Shown piece after piece: positions 1-8,488 of a DNA stretch of 64,000 bases. Made by a program: the position numbers and the translations under genes. The first letter of the stretch is position 1. Each line of letters starts with the position of its first letter. Source of the stretch: Mycolicibacterium rhodesiae (GTDB lineage: Bacteria; Actinomycetota; Actinomycetes; Mycobacteriales; Mycobacteriaceae); assembly GCF_002086695.1 (NCBI RefSeq), contig NZ_MVIH01000002.1, positions 620,001-684,000 of the forward strand, given 5' to 3'. The notes beneath the pieces were generated by a model. It was not told the origin of the DNA, made no database searches, and saw only the letters and a program-made list of their open reading frames with translations.

Positions 1-1166
1 TCCCTCCGAGAGAGAGCTGGTCCGGCCTCACCGAAGAGCATGCCCACTACGAGACCGTCAAGACGATCGTCGACATCGAACGCCGCGGCGTCCACATCAG
101 CACGGCGAGCATCGACGTCGCCGAGCGCGATCAGGTGGCGGCATGGTTGCGCGACCACACCCGCGCCGGCGGACAGCCCGTGCGCGGAATCGTCCACGCC
201 GCAGGATCGGTCAACGATCAGCTGCTGGTGAACATCAGCGAAGATGACTTCACCGCGGTGATGGCGGCCAAGGTCACCGGTGCCCGCGTGCTGCACGACG
301 CCCTGGAAGACCACGAGCTCGAGTTCTTCGTGATGTTCGGCTCTGCCGGATCGACGATCGCCTCGCCGGGGCAGGGCAACTATGCAGCCGCCAATGCCTT
401 CCTCGACGCATTCGCGCACTATCGGCGGGAGCAGGGCTTGCCGGCACTCACGATCGGCTGGGGCCCCTGGTCGGTGGGGATGGTGGAAGAGCTCAACCTC
501 GAAAAGCTCTACGCTGCGCGGGGCATCGAACTCATCACCCCCGCGGTGGGCGCCCTGGTCCTCGACCGGCTCATCAACCAGCAACCGCCCGATGTGGTCG
601 CCATCAGCGCCGACTGGGGCCGGGCCCGCCACGCCGGGCTCGGCAGCCGCCTGCCGATGATGTTCGCCGAACTCGGGACCTCCGAGACAGTGCCCGGCGC
701 AGCCGAATCCGACGGTTCGATACTCATGATGCTCGCGACGACTCCCGAAGCTGACCGGCCTGCTGTCATCGCTGACCGGCTGCGGCATCTCGTGGCAGCC
801 GTCTTCGACTGTGCCATAGATGATTTCGAGCCGGATGACATGCTCGAGGACATTGGTCTGGATTCCATGATGGCGATGGAGTTCCGAGTGCGGATCAACA
901 TGACCTTCTCAATCGACCTGCCGGTGCTCGAGATACTTCGCGGCGTGAGCGTGAACTCGCTGGCCGACCGGGTACTGGCCGAGTTGCACTTCATCCATGG
1001 GGAAGTCGCCACGGCGACCGCCGAACCGACAGAGCCGACCGAGGCGGCGGATCTCGGCGACGAGCTGGACCAGCTGATGGCCGAGATGTCCGACGCGGAA
1101 CTGCAGGAACTCCTGGCACAGTTGGCGGACGAGCCCGAATCGGGTGCCGGAGAGGCTATCTCATGA
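1..1166 (+). CDS. Type I polyketide synthase, C-terminal fragment (KR-ACP-docking tail)
   Basis: This is the 3' end of a modular polyketide synthase whose 5' part lies before the window; the frame is open from base 3. It holds the C-terminal half of a ketoreductase, which reduces a beta-keto group with NADPH. The active-site Lys (MAAKVTG), Ser (FGSAGS), Tyr and Asn (GNYAAANAF) are all present. The HAAGSVND segment keeps the Asp of the LDD-type loop, which hints at a B-type KR. An acyl carrier protein follows with the phosphopantetheine serine in GLDSMMAMEFR. The last ~45 residues are acidic and helical (DAELQELLAQL), like a C-terminal docking domain that hands the chain to another PKS subunit. 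There is no thioesterase. The stop overlaps the ABC ATPase start (ATGA), so synthesis and export are translationally coupled. The product is unknown. Confidence 0.93.
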   Translation, partial: PPRESWSGLTEEHAHYETVKTIVDIERRGVHISTASIDVAERDQVAAWLRDHTRAGGQPVRGIVHAAGSVNDQLLVNISEDDFTAVMAAKVTGARVLHDALEDHELEFFVMFGSAGSTIASPGQGNYAAANAFLDAFAHYRREQGLPALTIGWGPWSVGMVEELNLEKLYAARGIELITPAVGALVLDRLINQQPPDVVAISADWGRARHAGLGSRLPMMFAELGTSETVPGAAESDGSILMMLATTPEADRPAVIADRLRHLVAAVFDCAIDDFEPDDMLEDIGLDSMMAMEFRVRINMTFSIDLPVLEILRGVSVNSLADRVLAELHFIHGEVATATAEPTEPTEAADLGDELDQLMAEMSDAELQELLAQLADEPESGAGEAIS

Positions 1167-2011
1167 CCGCCGGATCGGCGGTGCAGGTCGAGGGACTGTC
1201 CAAGTCCTATGGGCGGCTGCAGGCGGTTCGCGATCTCGATCTCGAGGTCGGCTACGGCGAGATCTTCGCGATCCTCGGGCCCAACGGGGCGGGCAAGTCC
1301 ACGACCATCGAGATTCTGGAAGGGCACCGCAAACGCGACTCCGGGCGGGTCCAGGTGCTCGGCGAAGATCCGGCAGAAGCGGGACGCAGTTGGCGCGCCA
1401 GAATCGGCATCGTCTTGCAGGAGACCAGCGACTTCGGGGTTCTCACGGTGCTGGAAACCGTGCGGATGTTCGCGAAATGCTACGGCGAGGCGCGGGCCAG
1501 GGTCCCCGAGGAGCTGCTCGAACTGGTCGGCTTGGCGTCCAGCGCCGGCTCGCGGGTCCGGACTCTGTCGGGAGGGCAGCGTCGCCGCCTCGACGTCGCG
1601 CTGGGCATCATCGCCCAACCGGAACTTCTCTTTCTCGACGAGCCCACCACCGGATTCGATCCGGAAGCGCGGCGACAGTTCTGGGACTTGATCAGGCTCC
1701 TGGCCAGCGACGGCACGACGATCGTTCTGACTACCCACTATCTGGAAGAGGCTGCCGCACTGGCAGATCGGGTGGCCGTGGTCGCCGGTGGCCGGGTGGC
1801 GGCCGTCGATTCGCCCGCGCGGCTGACCGCGCACGTCAACACGGCGGCGACGGTGCAGTGGATGGACGGCGACCAGCTGCGGGTGCAGCACACCGACCAT
1901 CCGACCGAGTTCATCAGGCAACAGTCCGCCGATGGCACCGAACTGGCCCAGCTCACCGTCACCCGGCCCACCCTCGAGGATGCCTACCTGCAACTGATCG
2001 GGATGGCGTGA
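1163..2011 (+). CDS. ABC exporter ATP-binding protein (DrrA-like)
   Basis: This 282-residue protein is the ATPase of an ABC-2 type exporter, acting at the inner face of the membrane. Walker A is GPNGAGKST at residues 39-47. The signature LSGGQRRR lies near 135, Walker B LLFLDEPTTGFDP near 157-168, and the switch histidine in TTHYLEEA near 190. The long region after the ATPase core resembles the C-terminal segment of DrrA-type drug/polyketide exporters. Its start overlaps the PKS stop by 4 bases, and its stop overlaps the permease start by one base. The likely cargo is the product of the upstream PKS, which is inference from position. Confidence 0.95.
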   Translation: MTAGSAVQVEGLSKSYGRLQAVRDLDLEVGYGEIFAILGPNGAGKSTTIEILEGHRKRDSGRVQVLGEDPAEAGRSWRARIGIVLQETSDFGVLTVLETVRMFAKCYGEARARVPEELLELVGLASSAGSRVRTLSGGQRRRLDVALGIIAQPELLFLDEPTTGFDPEARRQFWDLIRLLASDGTTIVLTTHYLEEAAALADRVAVVAGGRVAAVDSPARLTAHVNTAATVQWMDGDQLRVQHTDHPTEFIRQQSADGTELAQLTVTRPTLEDAYLQLIGMA

Positions 2012-2871
2012 TGGCGGTCGAGTCAACCCCGCGCAACCCGGCCCAGCTGCGGCATCGCAGCCTCGCACCGGCAGCGGCCTTGCCCTCGGCCGTACGAATC
2101 GGGTTCTCGCGAGTCGTCCCCGAGCTGAAGATGTTCTACCGGCGCCCCGAGCAAGTGGTGCTGACGTTCTCGATGCCGGCGATCATCTGCGTACTGCTGG
2201 GATCCATCTTCTCCGCGAAGATCCCTGGCACGCAGACCAGTACCGGCGCGGTGATCGCCGCCAGCATGCTGGCCTACGGCATCCTCTCCACGTCGTTCAT
2301 CAATCTCGGCATCGGTATCGCGGCCGACCGGGAAACCGGTGCTCTGCGGCGGCTGCGCGGGACGCCGGCGACCGCATCGTCGTACTTCATCGGCAAGATC
2401 ACGTTGGTTGCCATCGCCAGCCTCGCCGAGGCGGTCGTGCTCGTGGTGTTGGGGGTGGCGGCTTTTCAGCTTCAACTGCCCACCGACGTGTACGCGTGGT
2501 TCACGCTGGCCTGGGTGTTCGTCTTGGGCATTATCAGCTGCTCGCTGCTCGGCATCCTGGTGAGCAACTTCGCCGGAAACGCCGTCTCCGCCGCGGTCAT
2601 GACGAACGGCCCGGCCGTCGGTCTGCAGTTCGTGTCGGGCACCTACGTGCCACTGATGGCGTTGCCGACCTGGATGTTGATCGTCGGGTCCATCTTCCCG
2701 GTCAAGTGGATGGCGCAAGGATTCCGCTCGGTGCTGCTGCCCGCGCAGATGGTTGCCTTCGAGCCGGCCGGCAGCTGGGATCACGGGCGCATTTTCCTGG
2801 TGCTGGCCGGATGGAGCATCGGCGGTCTGATGGCCTGCCTGTACATCTTCCGGTGGTCGGACAAGAGCTGA
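2011..2871 (+). CDS. ABC-2 type exporter permease (DrrB-like)
   Basis: This 286-residue membrane protein is the partner of the preceding ATPase. After a ~45-residue cytoplasmic N-terminus (PELKMFYRRPEQVV marks the boundary) it has about six hydrophobic segments. The first is LTFSMPAIICVLLGSIF and the last is IFLVLAGWSIGGLMACLYIF. The ADRETGALRRLRGTPAT loop is characteristic of ABC-2 permeases. The ATG sits inside the TGATG junction with the ATPase gene, which is why this start was chosen over longer readings of the frame. It is expected to form a half-transporter dimer exporting a polyketide or drug-like molecule. Confidence 0.94.
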   Translation: MAVESTPRNPAQLRHRSLAPAAALPSAVRIGFSRVVPELKMFYRRPEQVVLTFSMPAIICVLLGSIFSAKIPGTQTSTGAVIAASMLAYGILSTSFINLGIGIAADRETGALRRLRGTPATASSYFIGKITLVAIASLAEAVVLVVLGVAAFQLQLPTDVYAWFTLAWVFVLGIISCSLLGILVSNFAGNAVSAAVMTNGPAVGLQFVSGTYVPLMALPTWMLIVGSIFPVKWMAQGFRSVLLPAQMVAFEPAGSWDHGRIFLVLAGWSIGGLMACLYIFRWSDKS

Positions 2872-2876
2872 CACCC

Positions 2877-4223
2877 ATGCCGCCGCTGCTGACCATCGCC
2901 TACCACTTCTTCCTGCAGATCGCGGTCATTCTGCTGACCTACCGGCTGCTGTGGCCGGTGTTCCGCAGGCTGGCCCAGGTGCAGGTCGTCGCCATCATGG
3001 TCGCCGGTTTCCTGCTCGGGCCTTCGGTTTTGGGCTGGATCTGGCCCGCCGCGCAGCAGTGGCTCTTTCCCGCGAAGCTGACGATCGGCGCCGAAACGAT
3101 CGTGCACCCGAACCTCACGGTCATCTATGTCGTCGGTCAGCTCGGCCTCGTCCTGTACATGTTCCTGGTGGGGTCCTCGTTTCAGCTGAGCATCCTGGGA
3201 GCCCACTCGAGACAGGCAGGTGCCACCGCCGCCACCGGCATCGGAATACCTCTGATCCTCGGGGGAGTCTTGGGCTGGGTGATGGTGAGCCTCGGCGGCT
3301 ACTTCACCGACAAGGTGGCGCACTGGCAGGGCGGCCTGTTCGTGGCGGCCGCGGTGGCCATCACCGCGTTCCCGATGCTGGCGTGGATCGTCTACGACTC
3401 CGGACTGCTCAAGACCCGGCTGGGAACGATGGCGTTGTCCTGCGCGGCAATTGACGACGCCTGCTCCTGGATACTGCTGGCGACGGTGGTAGCCACTGCG
3501 AAAGGGCATGTGTCCGGGGCGATTCTGGCCATCGGAGGTGGGGTCGCCTACCTGCTGTTGATGCTCTATGTCGGCCGTCCACTGTTGCGCCGGCTGGAGA
3601 CCTGGACGCCGCCACGTGCTGCGGTCGAGCGCACCGGCGGGCTACCGATCGCGCAGATGAGCGTCGTGCTCCTGGTCGTACTCACCGCGAGCTGGTTCAC
3701 CGATCTGGTCGGAATCTATTCCGTCTTCGGTGCTTTCGTGGCGGGCGTGGTGATGCCCCGTGGCGCATTTCTGGATGCGATCCGCGAGCGATTCGAGCCG
3801 CTGGTGGCCTACTTGCTGCTTCCGGCGTTCTTCATCTACTCGGGACTCAACACCGAACTGACATTGATACTCGACTCGTCGACTCTGCTCATGGCGGGCA
3901 TCGTCCTGGTCGTGTCCTTCGCCGCGAAGTTCGGGGCCGTCGGTCTGGCCGCGCGGTGGCAGGGCATGAGCTGGTACGAGGCGGGCTCCATGGGAGCACT
4001 GGCCAACGCCCGCGGCTTGATGGAGCTCATCTTGCTGAACATCGGTCTCGAAGCAGGCCTGATCTCCGGCAAGCTCTACACGATTCTGGCGGTCATGACG
4101 ATCATCACCACGTTCGTCGCAACCCCGTTACAGCGGCTGTTCGAGCGCCGCCTGGCCAGGTCCGGTGCGAGATTCGGGCCGGAGGGCGAGGAACCCTACA
4201 GCGCGGAGCCGGCCGCCGCGTGA
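2877..4223 (+). CDS. Cation/proton antiporter, CPA2 (KefB/NapA-like) family
   Basis: This 448-residue polytopic protein has about 12-13 hydrophobic segments from LLTIAYHFFLQIAVILL to LYTILAVMTIITTFVA. It belongs to the Na+/H+ exchanger (PF00999) superfamily. The paired acidic residues of CPA2 ion-binding sites are plausibly the two Asp of CAAIDDACSW, near residue 195. The ATG lies 5 bases after the permease stop, and a longer in-frame reading would run back into the permease gene. Its place in a PKS/ABC operon suggests a role in self-protection or in export driven by ion gradients. That is inference; the exchanged ion cannot be read from sequence. Confidence 0.88.
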   Translation: MPPLLTIAYHFFLQIAVILLTYRLLWPVFRRLAQVQVVAIMVAGFLLGPSVLGWIWPAAQQWLFPAKLTIGAETIVHPNLTVIYVVGQLGLVLYMFLVGSSFQLSILGAHSRQAGATAATGIGIPLILGGVLGWVMVSLGGYFTDKVAHWQGGLFVAAAVAITAFPMLAWIVYDSGLLKTRLGTMALSCAAIDDACSWILLATVVATAKGHVSGAILAIGGGVAYLLLMLYVGRPLLRRLETWTPPRAAVERTGGLPIAQMSVVLLVVLTASWFTDLVGIYSVFGAFVAGVVMPRGAFLDAIRERFEPLVAYLLLPAFFIYSGLNTELTLILDSSTLLMAGIVLVVSFAAKFGAVGLAARWQGMSWYEAGSMGALANARGLMELILLNIGLEAGLISGKLYTILAVMTIITTFVATPLQRLFERRLARSGARFGPEGEEPYSAEPAAA

Positions 4224-4257
4224 CTGGCACTGGGCTGAGCGCCTTGCGGGTCGCGAG

Positions 4258-4306
4258 ATCGACCTGAGGGTTGTGACGCCCCGCGGTTGACGACCATGAG
4301 GTCGAT
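4258..4306. terminator. Candidate bidirectional terminator between convergent genes
   Basis: Perfect 8-bp arms ATCGACCT (4258-4265) and AGGTCGAT (4299-4306) enclose 33 bases and can extend by a G-T pair. A second pairing, GGGTTGTGAC near 4267 with GTCACAAACC near 4321, is also possible. The site lies between the antiporter stop and the convergent phospholipase-D-type gene stop. There is no U-tract, which is usual in mycobacteria. Function is inferred from position. Confidence 0.4.
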
Positions 4307-4322
4307 TTCGTGTTGACCCGAG

Positions 4323-5852
4323 TCACAAACCCCGAAGTTTCCGGAGCCAGCCACCGAGGACGGTATGCCGTAGCGGCCACGTCACCACCGACTCGATGAG
4401 CCTCAGGGCACTCTCCGGGAGGGACTGCGGCACTCGGGCGGGATCCATCAGGTCGTTCTCCGCGAACGGACTCGCGTCTGCGGCCACCATCGTGTCGGTG
4501 AGCGCCCGAAGTGATCGCCCGGTCCCTCGTAGCGCTTCGACAGTCGCCAAAAATGAACCGTGGCCTGCCATCTCGTCGCGGAAAGTATCGGCCGACACAC
4601 CGAGGTGTTCGGCTACGAGCGTGTTTCGCACGTGCAGGATTTCCTCCTGCACCGCCGCGGAATCGTCACGCGTGGGCAGGGATTCGATCGCGATATCGCA
4701 CTCGCTGTCGAAGCCCAACGACCTGTTGTTGAAGTTCGACGAGCCGATACGAAGTAACCGGCCGTCGATCACGAGGACCTTCGAGTGGATATAGACCGAG
4801 ACGCCCCGGCCCGCCACCGGCCAGTAGACCACCAGCCGCGCGTGCTCGTCAGCCTCTTTGAGCATCCGGAGGAGTCGTTGGCGGGCACTGTCCATCGACT
4901 CTTGCTCCAGCCGGCTTTCTGAGCTGCGCGGAAGAACCATCACGACTTCTGGTCCGTCAGGCTCACGCAGTCGGGCAGCGATCGCTCCAGCGATTCGGCG
5001 CGACGCGAAGTACTGGTTCTCAAGGTAGATGACGTCGCGCGCGGCGGCGATGGCCGCGAGATCGAGCGCCTCGACTTCCCGGACTTCGCTGCGGCCCTGC
5101 AGCCGGGGAAGCGTGCGTGCCACCCCGACCTCGACTTTGCGCAGACCGGGGATGAGCCCATCGGGCCAGGCGGGCGGCGACGACTTCACTGGCGGCAATG
5201 CCTGTCCGGTCGCCGCCTCCCACCGGTCTCGGGCCTGTTCGGCAAGTACAGCCGCTGCGGCGCCGTCCATCGCGGCCATCACTTCGTGGCGGGGGCCGTA
5301 GGCGCCGCCGAAGCCGGTCCGGCGGCGGTCGGCGGGGAGGTGCTCGGAGGTATCCCACCGCCCAAGCGTCAGATCCAGCCCGCCGCAGAACGCCACGGCG
5401 TCGTCGATGACCACGATCTTCTGGTGGTGCACCGCACCGGTGGGGTGCGCGCCATCGACGGCGAAATGCATACGCGCCGAGGTGAATTGGTTGAGCACAC
5501 TAACCGGGGTCACGCCGAACCAGAACCCGTCGAACGCGGGAAGGAGGCGAAGGTTGGACTTGAGCAGGTACACGTTGAGTCCGCGACGCCGCTCGAGCAG
5601 CCAATGCAGGAACGGTCCGAGGTGGTTAGGCCCGTCCAGAGTCTTCCCGCCGCGTTCGAAGGCGGTTCGGTAGTCGAGGTCCCAGCCGACGACGACGATC
5701 CGGTGCCGGGCCCGCAACATGGCGGCCTTGAGGTGCCGCAGGTAGTCCGCGCCGTCGATGATCGCGGCAAAGCGGTCGGCTTCCGCCGTGCGCCAACACG
5801 TGTCGCCGGGCACCAGCAGCGACTTCTCACCAGCCGGTTCGACGGGTCCCAC
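4323..5852 (-). CDS. Phospholipase D / cardiolipin synthase-like protein
   Basis: This 509-residue PLD-superfamily protein has two HKD motifs: HQKIVVID near residue 143 and HSKVLVID near residue 354. Each is followed by the usual Gly/Ser/Asn segment (FCGGLDL; GSSNFNNRSLGFDSE). Two motifs in one chain form one active site that hydrolyses or transfers phosphatidyl groups. I place the start at a GTG at 5852 because AGGAG sits 7 bases upstream. The open frame continues to a TTG at 5906 without such a site. Some family members are cardiolipin synthases, but no membrane helices are evident here, so a soluble phospholipase or phosphatidyltransferase is equally possible. Confidence 0.88.
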   Translation of the reverse strand: MGPVEPAGEKSLLVPGDTCWRTAEADRFAAIIDGADYLRHLKAAMLRARHRIVVVGWDLDYRTAFERGGKTLDGPNHLGPFLHWLLERRRGLNVYLLKSNLRLLPAFDGFWFGVTPVSVLNQFTSARMHFAVDGAHPTGAVHHQKIVVIDDAVAFCGGLDLTLGRWDTSEHLPADRRRTGFGGAYGPRHEVMAAMDGAAAAVLAEQARDRWEAATGQALPPVKSSPPAWPDGLIPGLRKVEVGVARTLPRLQGRSEVREVEALDLAAIAAARDVIYLENQYFASRRIAGAIAARLREPDGPEVVMVLPRSSESRLEQESMDSARQRLLRMLKEADEHARLVVYWPVAGRGVSVYIHSKVLVIDGRLLRIGSSNFNNRSLGFDSECDIAIESLPTRDDSAAVQEEILHVRNTLVAEHLGVSADTFRDEMAGHGSFLATVEALRGTGRSLRALTDTMVAADASPFAENDLMDPARVPQSLPESALRLIESVVTWPLRHTVLGGWLRKLRGL

Positions 5853-6056
5853 GGACTTTCTCCTGTTCTGGGATTCGCGGTGTACTCCAGTGCGCATCTC
5901 GTGCAATCTTCCCCCATACCCACTCCGTCGGGTTGGCCCGTAAGAAACTTGTCACGGCGGCCATCACCGATGGTGATGGGTCTCTCCCGATCGCGTGTCT
6001 GCGCTTGTCGCAGCGAATCCGGCCACAGCACAGACTATTTCGGCTGGGCAACCTGG

Positions 6057-6085
6057 GTGACCCGAGCCGGCCGGTCGGTTAAACT
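6057..6085 (+). promoter_or_regulatory. Candidate promoter of the guanidine-riboswitch/SMR transcript
   Basis: GTGACC (6057-6062) and TAAACT (6080-6085), separated by 17 bases, fit a housekeeping actinobacterial promoter. A start near 6092 would place the whole guanidine-III aptamer in the leader. Confidence 0.4.
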
Positions 6086-6114
6086 GGCTGTCGCGACCCC
6101 GATTCCGGGTGTTG

Positions 6115-6154
6115 GCGGACGAGGGAGCAGTACCCGCCCAGGACAAGACTGACT
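6115..6154 (+). promoter_or_regulatory. Guanidine-III (ykkC-III) riboswitch
   Basis: The segment matches the known guanidine-III class element by element: a 5' GCGGACGAGG, a central AGTACCCG and a 3' CAGGACAAGAC. The two helices of its H-type pseudoknot can form. P1 pairs GCGG (6115-6118) with CCGC (6133-6137 region). P2 pairs GAGCAGU (6125-6131) with ACUG-A-CUC (6148-6155), with one bulged A. The AGGAGGAG Shine-Dalgarno follows within a few bases, so ligand-dependent folding could control access to the ribosome-binding site. Guanidinium binding by this class and its link to SMR genes in Actinobacteria are established. That this copy works is inference from the match and its position 18 bases before the SMR start. 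Confidence 0.9.
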
Positions 6155-6172
6155 CGCAGGAGGAGTCTGGTC

Positions 6173-6487
6173 ATGGCATGGGTGATTCTGGTGCTCTCCG
6201 GAATTCTGGAAGCCGTCTGGGCCGTAGCGCTGGGGGAGTCACGCGGTCTGCGCCGACGGGTGCCGACCGCGGTATTCGTCCTCGCGCTCATCGGCAGCAT
6301 GATCGGCCTCGCCTCGGCGATGGGCACAGTGCCGACCGGTACGGCCTATGCGGTCTGGGTCGGCATCGGCGCGTCACTGACCGTGCTCTGGGCGATGGTC
6401 CGGCGACACGAGGCGGCGACCGTGGGCCGTCTGTTGATGCTTGTGCTGCTGGTGGGTTCGGTCGTCGGACTCAAGGTGGTGAGCTAG
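6173..6487 (+). CDS. SMR-family transporter subunit 1 (guanidinium exporter type)
   Basis: This 104-residue small multidrug resistance protein has four transmembrane helices. The essential proton/substrate-coupling glutamate is E13 in the ILEAVW motif of helix 1. The GTAYAVWVGIG segment of helix 3 is the SMR signature. AGGAGGAG lies a few bases upstream of the ATG. The gene sits under a guanidine-III riboswitch and is followed 2 bases after its stop by a second SMR gene. The pair therefore probably forms a heterodimer exporting guanidinium in exchange for protons. The Gdx-type substrate is inferred from the riboswitch rather than from residues alone. Confidence 0.93.
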   Translation: MAWVILVLSGILEAVWAVALGESRGLRRRVPTAVFVLALIGSMIGLASAMGTVPTGTAYAVWVGIGASLTVLWAMVRRHEAATVGRLLMLVLLVGSVVGLKVVS

Positions 6488-6489
6488 CC

Positions 6490-6882
6490 GTGGCGTGGTC
6501 GGTCCTGCTCGTCAGCGCCGTACTGGAGGCGGTCTGGGCCACCGCGCTGGGTGAGATCGACAACTTCACCAATCCACGGGCCACTGCGGTATTCGTGATG
6601 GCACTCGTGTTCAGCATGTTGGGCCTGGCGATGGCGACGAAAACCATTGCCATCGGTACCGCCTATGCCATCTGGACCGGCTTGGGAGCGGCGCTGACGG
6701 TCGGCTTCGCGATCGTCACCGGCGCCGAGCCGGTGAGCGTGCCGAAGTTGCTGTGCCTGGCGGGCATCATCGTGGCGGTTGTCGGTCTCAAGGTGCTGCC
6801 GGGACATTCCGGCGCCGGCCGCGGTTTGGTACGTGTGACCCGCCCCACACCCGGGGTACACCGGCGACATGACCAACACTGA
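6490..6882 (+). CDS. SMR-family transporter subunit 2
   Basis: This 130-residue SMR protein begins at a GTG 2 bases after the stop of subunit 1. It keeps the functional E13 (VLEAVW) and GTAYAIWTGLG in helix 3. It has a C-terminal tail of about 25 residues after the fourth helix (GRGLVRVTRPTP). That is longer than usual for SMR proteins (about 105-110), and its end overlaps the start of the acyltransferase gene at 6869. Paired SMR genes generally encode subunits of opposite membrane orientation. The arginine-rich tail would bias the topology, but this was not calculated. Confidence 0.9.
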   Translation: MAWSVLLVSAVLEAVWATALGEIDNFTNPRATAVFVMALVFSMLGLAMATKTIAIGTAYAIWTGLGAALTVGFAIVTGAEPVSVPKLLCLAGIIVAVVGLKVLPGHSGAGRGLVRVTRPTPGVHRRHDQH

Positions 6883-7807
6883 TTCGCGCCCAGCGGCCGT
6901 CCGCCGGCAAGCGCAGCGACACGCTGACCAGGCCCGACGCAAGATGGAGCAGCGACGGGCGGAGACCGCGGACGGCGGCGTCAGCGGTTGGCTCAACGAG
7001 CGCACTGGGCAGTGGGATCTCAGTGGGCAGGACGAAACCACGATGCAACGCCAGAAGTACCTGTGGAACTTCTTGGTGGACCACTGGTTCCGGATGGAGT
7101 TCGACGGCTGGGAGAACCTGCCCGACCCGCCTGTGTTGCTGGTCGGTATCCACTCCGGGGCCCCGTTCGTCTGGGATGCCTGGACGGTCGGGGTGCAGTG
7201 GTGGCGCCGGTTCGGTCAGGAGCGCACTCTGCACGGCACTGCGCACGATGCGCTGATGGCGATGCCGGTGATCGGCCGGTACTTCCGGGCCATGGGGGTC
7301 CTGCCGGCCGCGCCCGATTCGATGGCCACGGCGTTGGCCGAGGGCCACGATGTGGCGGTCTGGCCGGGCGGTGAGGTGGACTCGCTGCGGCCGTGGAGCG
7401 AGCGTGACGTCGCGAACCTGGCGGGCCGCGCCGGATTCGTGCGCATGGCGATCAAGGCGGGGGTACCGATCGTGCCGATCGCAACCGTCGGGGGAGCCGA
7501 TGCGATGCCGGTACTCATCCGCGGCGACGGGCTCTCGCGAGCCCTGCGGCTGGATAAGATGTTGCGGCTCAAGGTGTTTCCGCTCGCCGTCTCCCTTCCG
7601 TGGGGTATCGCGCCGGCCGCTCTGCCGCAGTTGCCGCTGCCCGCGAAGATCCGCACCCGGCTGATGCCGGCGGTGGAGGTCGACCACGACCCGTCCCGCG
7701 CCGAGGACGACGACTACGTCGAGCAGAAGTACCGAGAGGTGCAGGACAGCATCCAGAGCGGCATGGATGCGCTGGCCCGTAAGCGGGCGCTGCCGTTGTT
7801 CGGGTAA
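6869..7807 (+). CDS. Lysophospholipid/glycerol acyltransferase-like protein
   Basis: This 312-residue protein resembles LPLAT/MGAT-type acyltransferases, which move acyl chains onto lysophospholipids or glycerides. Instead of a classical NHX4D box it has GIHSGAPFVWDAW near residue 94. A WPGGEVDSLRPW segment near 165 takes the place of the FPEG-type block. The first ~45 residues are charged and coiled-coil-like (QRHADQARRKMEQRRAE). Its ATG overlaps the end of SMR subunit 2, so it may be co-transcribed, although a link between guanidinium export and lipid acylation is not obvious. Its stop is 5 bases from the convergent hydrolase stop. Confidence 0.75.
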   Translation: MTNTDSRPAAVRRQAQRHADQARRKMEQRRAETADGGVSGWLNERTGQWDLSGQDETTMQRQKYLWNFLVDHWFRMEFDGWENLPDPPVLLVGIHSGAPFVWDAWTVGVQWWRRFGQERTLHGTAHDALMAMPVIGRYFRAMGVLPAAPDSMATALAEGHDVAVWPGGEVDSLRPWSERDVANLAGRAGFVRMAIKAGVPIVPIATVGGADAMPVLIRGDGLSRALRLDKMLRLKVFPLAVSLPWGIAPAALPQLPLPAKIRTRLMPAVEVDHDPSRAEDDDYVEQKYREVQDSIQSGMDALARKRALPLFG

Positions 7808-7812
7808 CTCGC

Positions 7813-8484
7813 TCAAGCGAACATGATGGCGGCGATGCGATCGGCTATGACATCGACGATTGCTTTCGTCGCCGGGTCCTCGGCAGCCTCGTAGCGGTCG
7901 AGGGCGGCGTCGTACCGTGCGCCGGCTATCGAGCCGTGGTCGGCCTCGAGTTCGACGATGTCCACCGGCCAGTCGTTCGCGTGGAGCGCCGCCGCGAACT
8001 CGGTGGCGACGGAGGTCGGGACGACGTCGTCCGCGGTCCCGGAGAACAGCGTGAACGGGGTGCGTACGGCGTCGCCGGTGATGCCGTCCAGGACCGGGCT
8101 GCCAGAGATCGGATCGTCGACCATGAACGCTCCGGCGAGGCAGATTGCATGCGCCACCGACACCTGAAACTCCACTGCTCGCAAGGTCAGACCCGCTGCG
8201 GCAGCGCCGCCCAAGGACCACCCGATGACGACCAGCGCGCTGTTGCTGCCGCGCGAGCGTGCAAAGTCGATCGAGCTCAACAGGTCCGCGCGACCGCCAT
8301 CCCCGGCGTGGGAGTCCCAGTCCGGGGCCACGACGCAGATCCCGCGCTCGGCGAGTGCCTGGGCGAGAACGCGCACCGCTGCACGGGAGTCGGTTTGGGT
8401 ACCGTGCCATAGCAGCGCGACCGGGTCGGGCGCCCCGCCATACACATCGGCCCGGCGCCCCGGGGCGTACTCGACGACGTCCAC
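7813..8484 (-). CDS. Alpha/beta hydrolase (dienelactone-hydrolase-like)
   Basis: This 223-residue alpha/beta-hydrolase-fold enzyme has the nucleophile elbow GWSLGG near residue 90. The acid is probably Asp in SGTADDVVP near 150, and the base His is in EADHGS near 180. LLWHGTQTDSR near the N-terminus supplies the oxyanion hole. It starts at a GTG 4 bases after the stop of the small acidic protein and ends the four-gene minus-strand operon. The substrate is unknown; an esterase or peptidase-like role is possible. Confidence 0.82.
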   Translation of the reverse strand: MDVVEYAPGRRADVYGGAPDPVALLWHGTQTDSRAAVRVLAQALAERGICVVAPDWDSHAGDGGRADLLSSIDFARSRGSNSALVVIGWSLGGAAAAGLTLRAVEFQVSVAHAICLAGAFMVDDPISGSPVLDGITGDAVRTPFTLFSGTADDVVPTSVATEFAAALHANDWPVDIVELEADHGSIAGARYDAALDRYEAAEDPATKAIVDVIADRIAAIMFA

Positions 8485-8488
8485 GGGC

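Noticed and set aside
509-2068. Long minus-strand open frame of about 519 codons opposite the PKS and ABC genes
   Set aside because: It is a shadow of well-supported plus-strand genes in high-GC DNA and has no family motifs; the same holds for many other long antisense frames, e.g. 6788-8410, 13199-14848 and 56309-57952.
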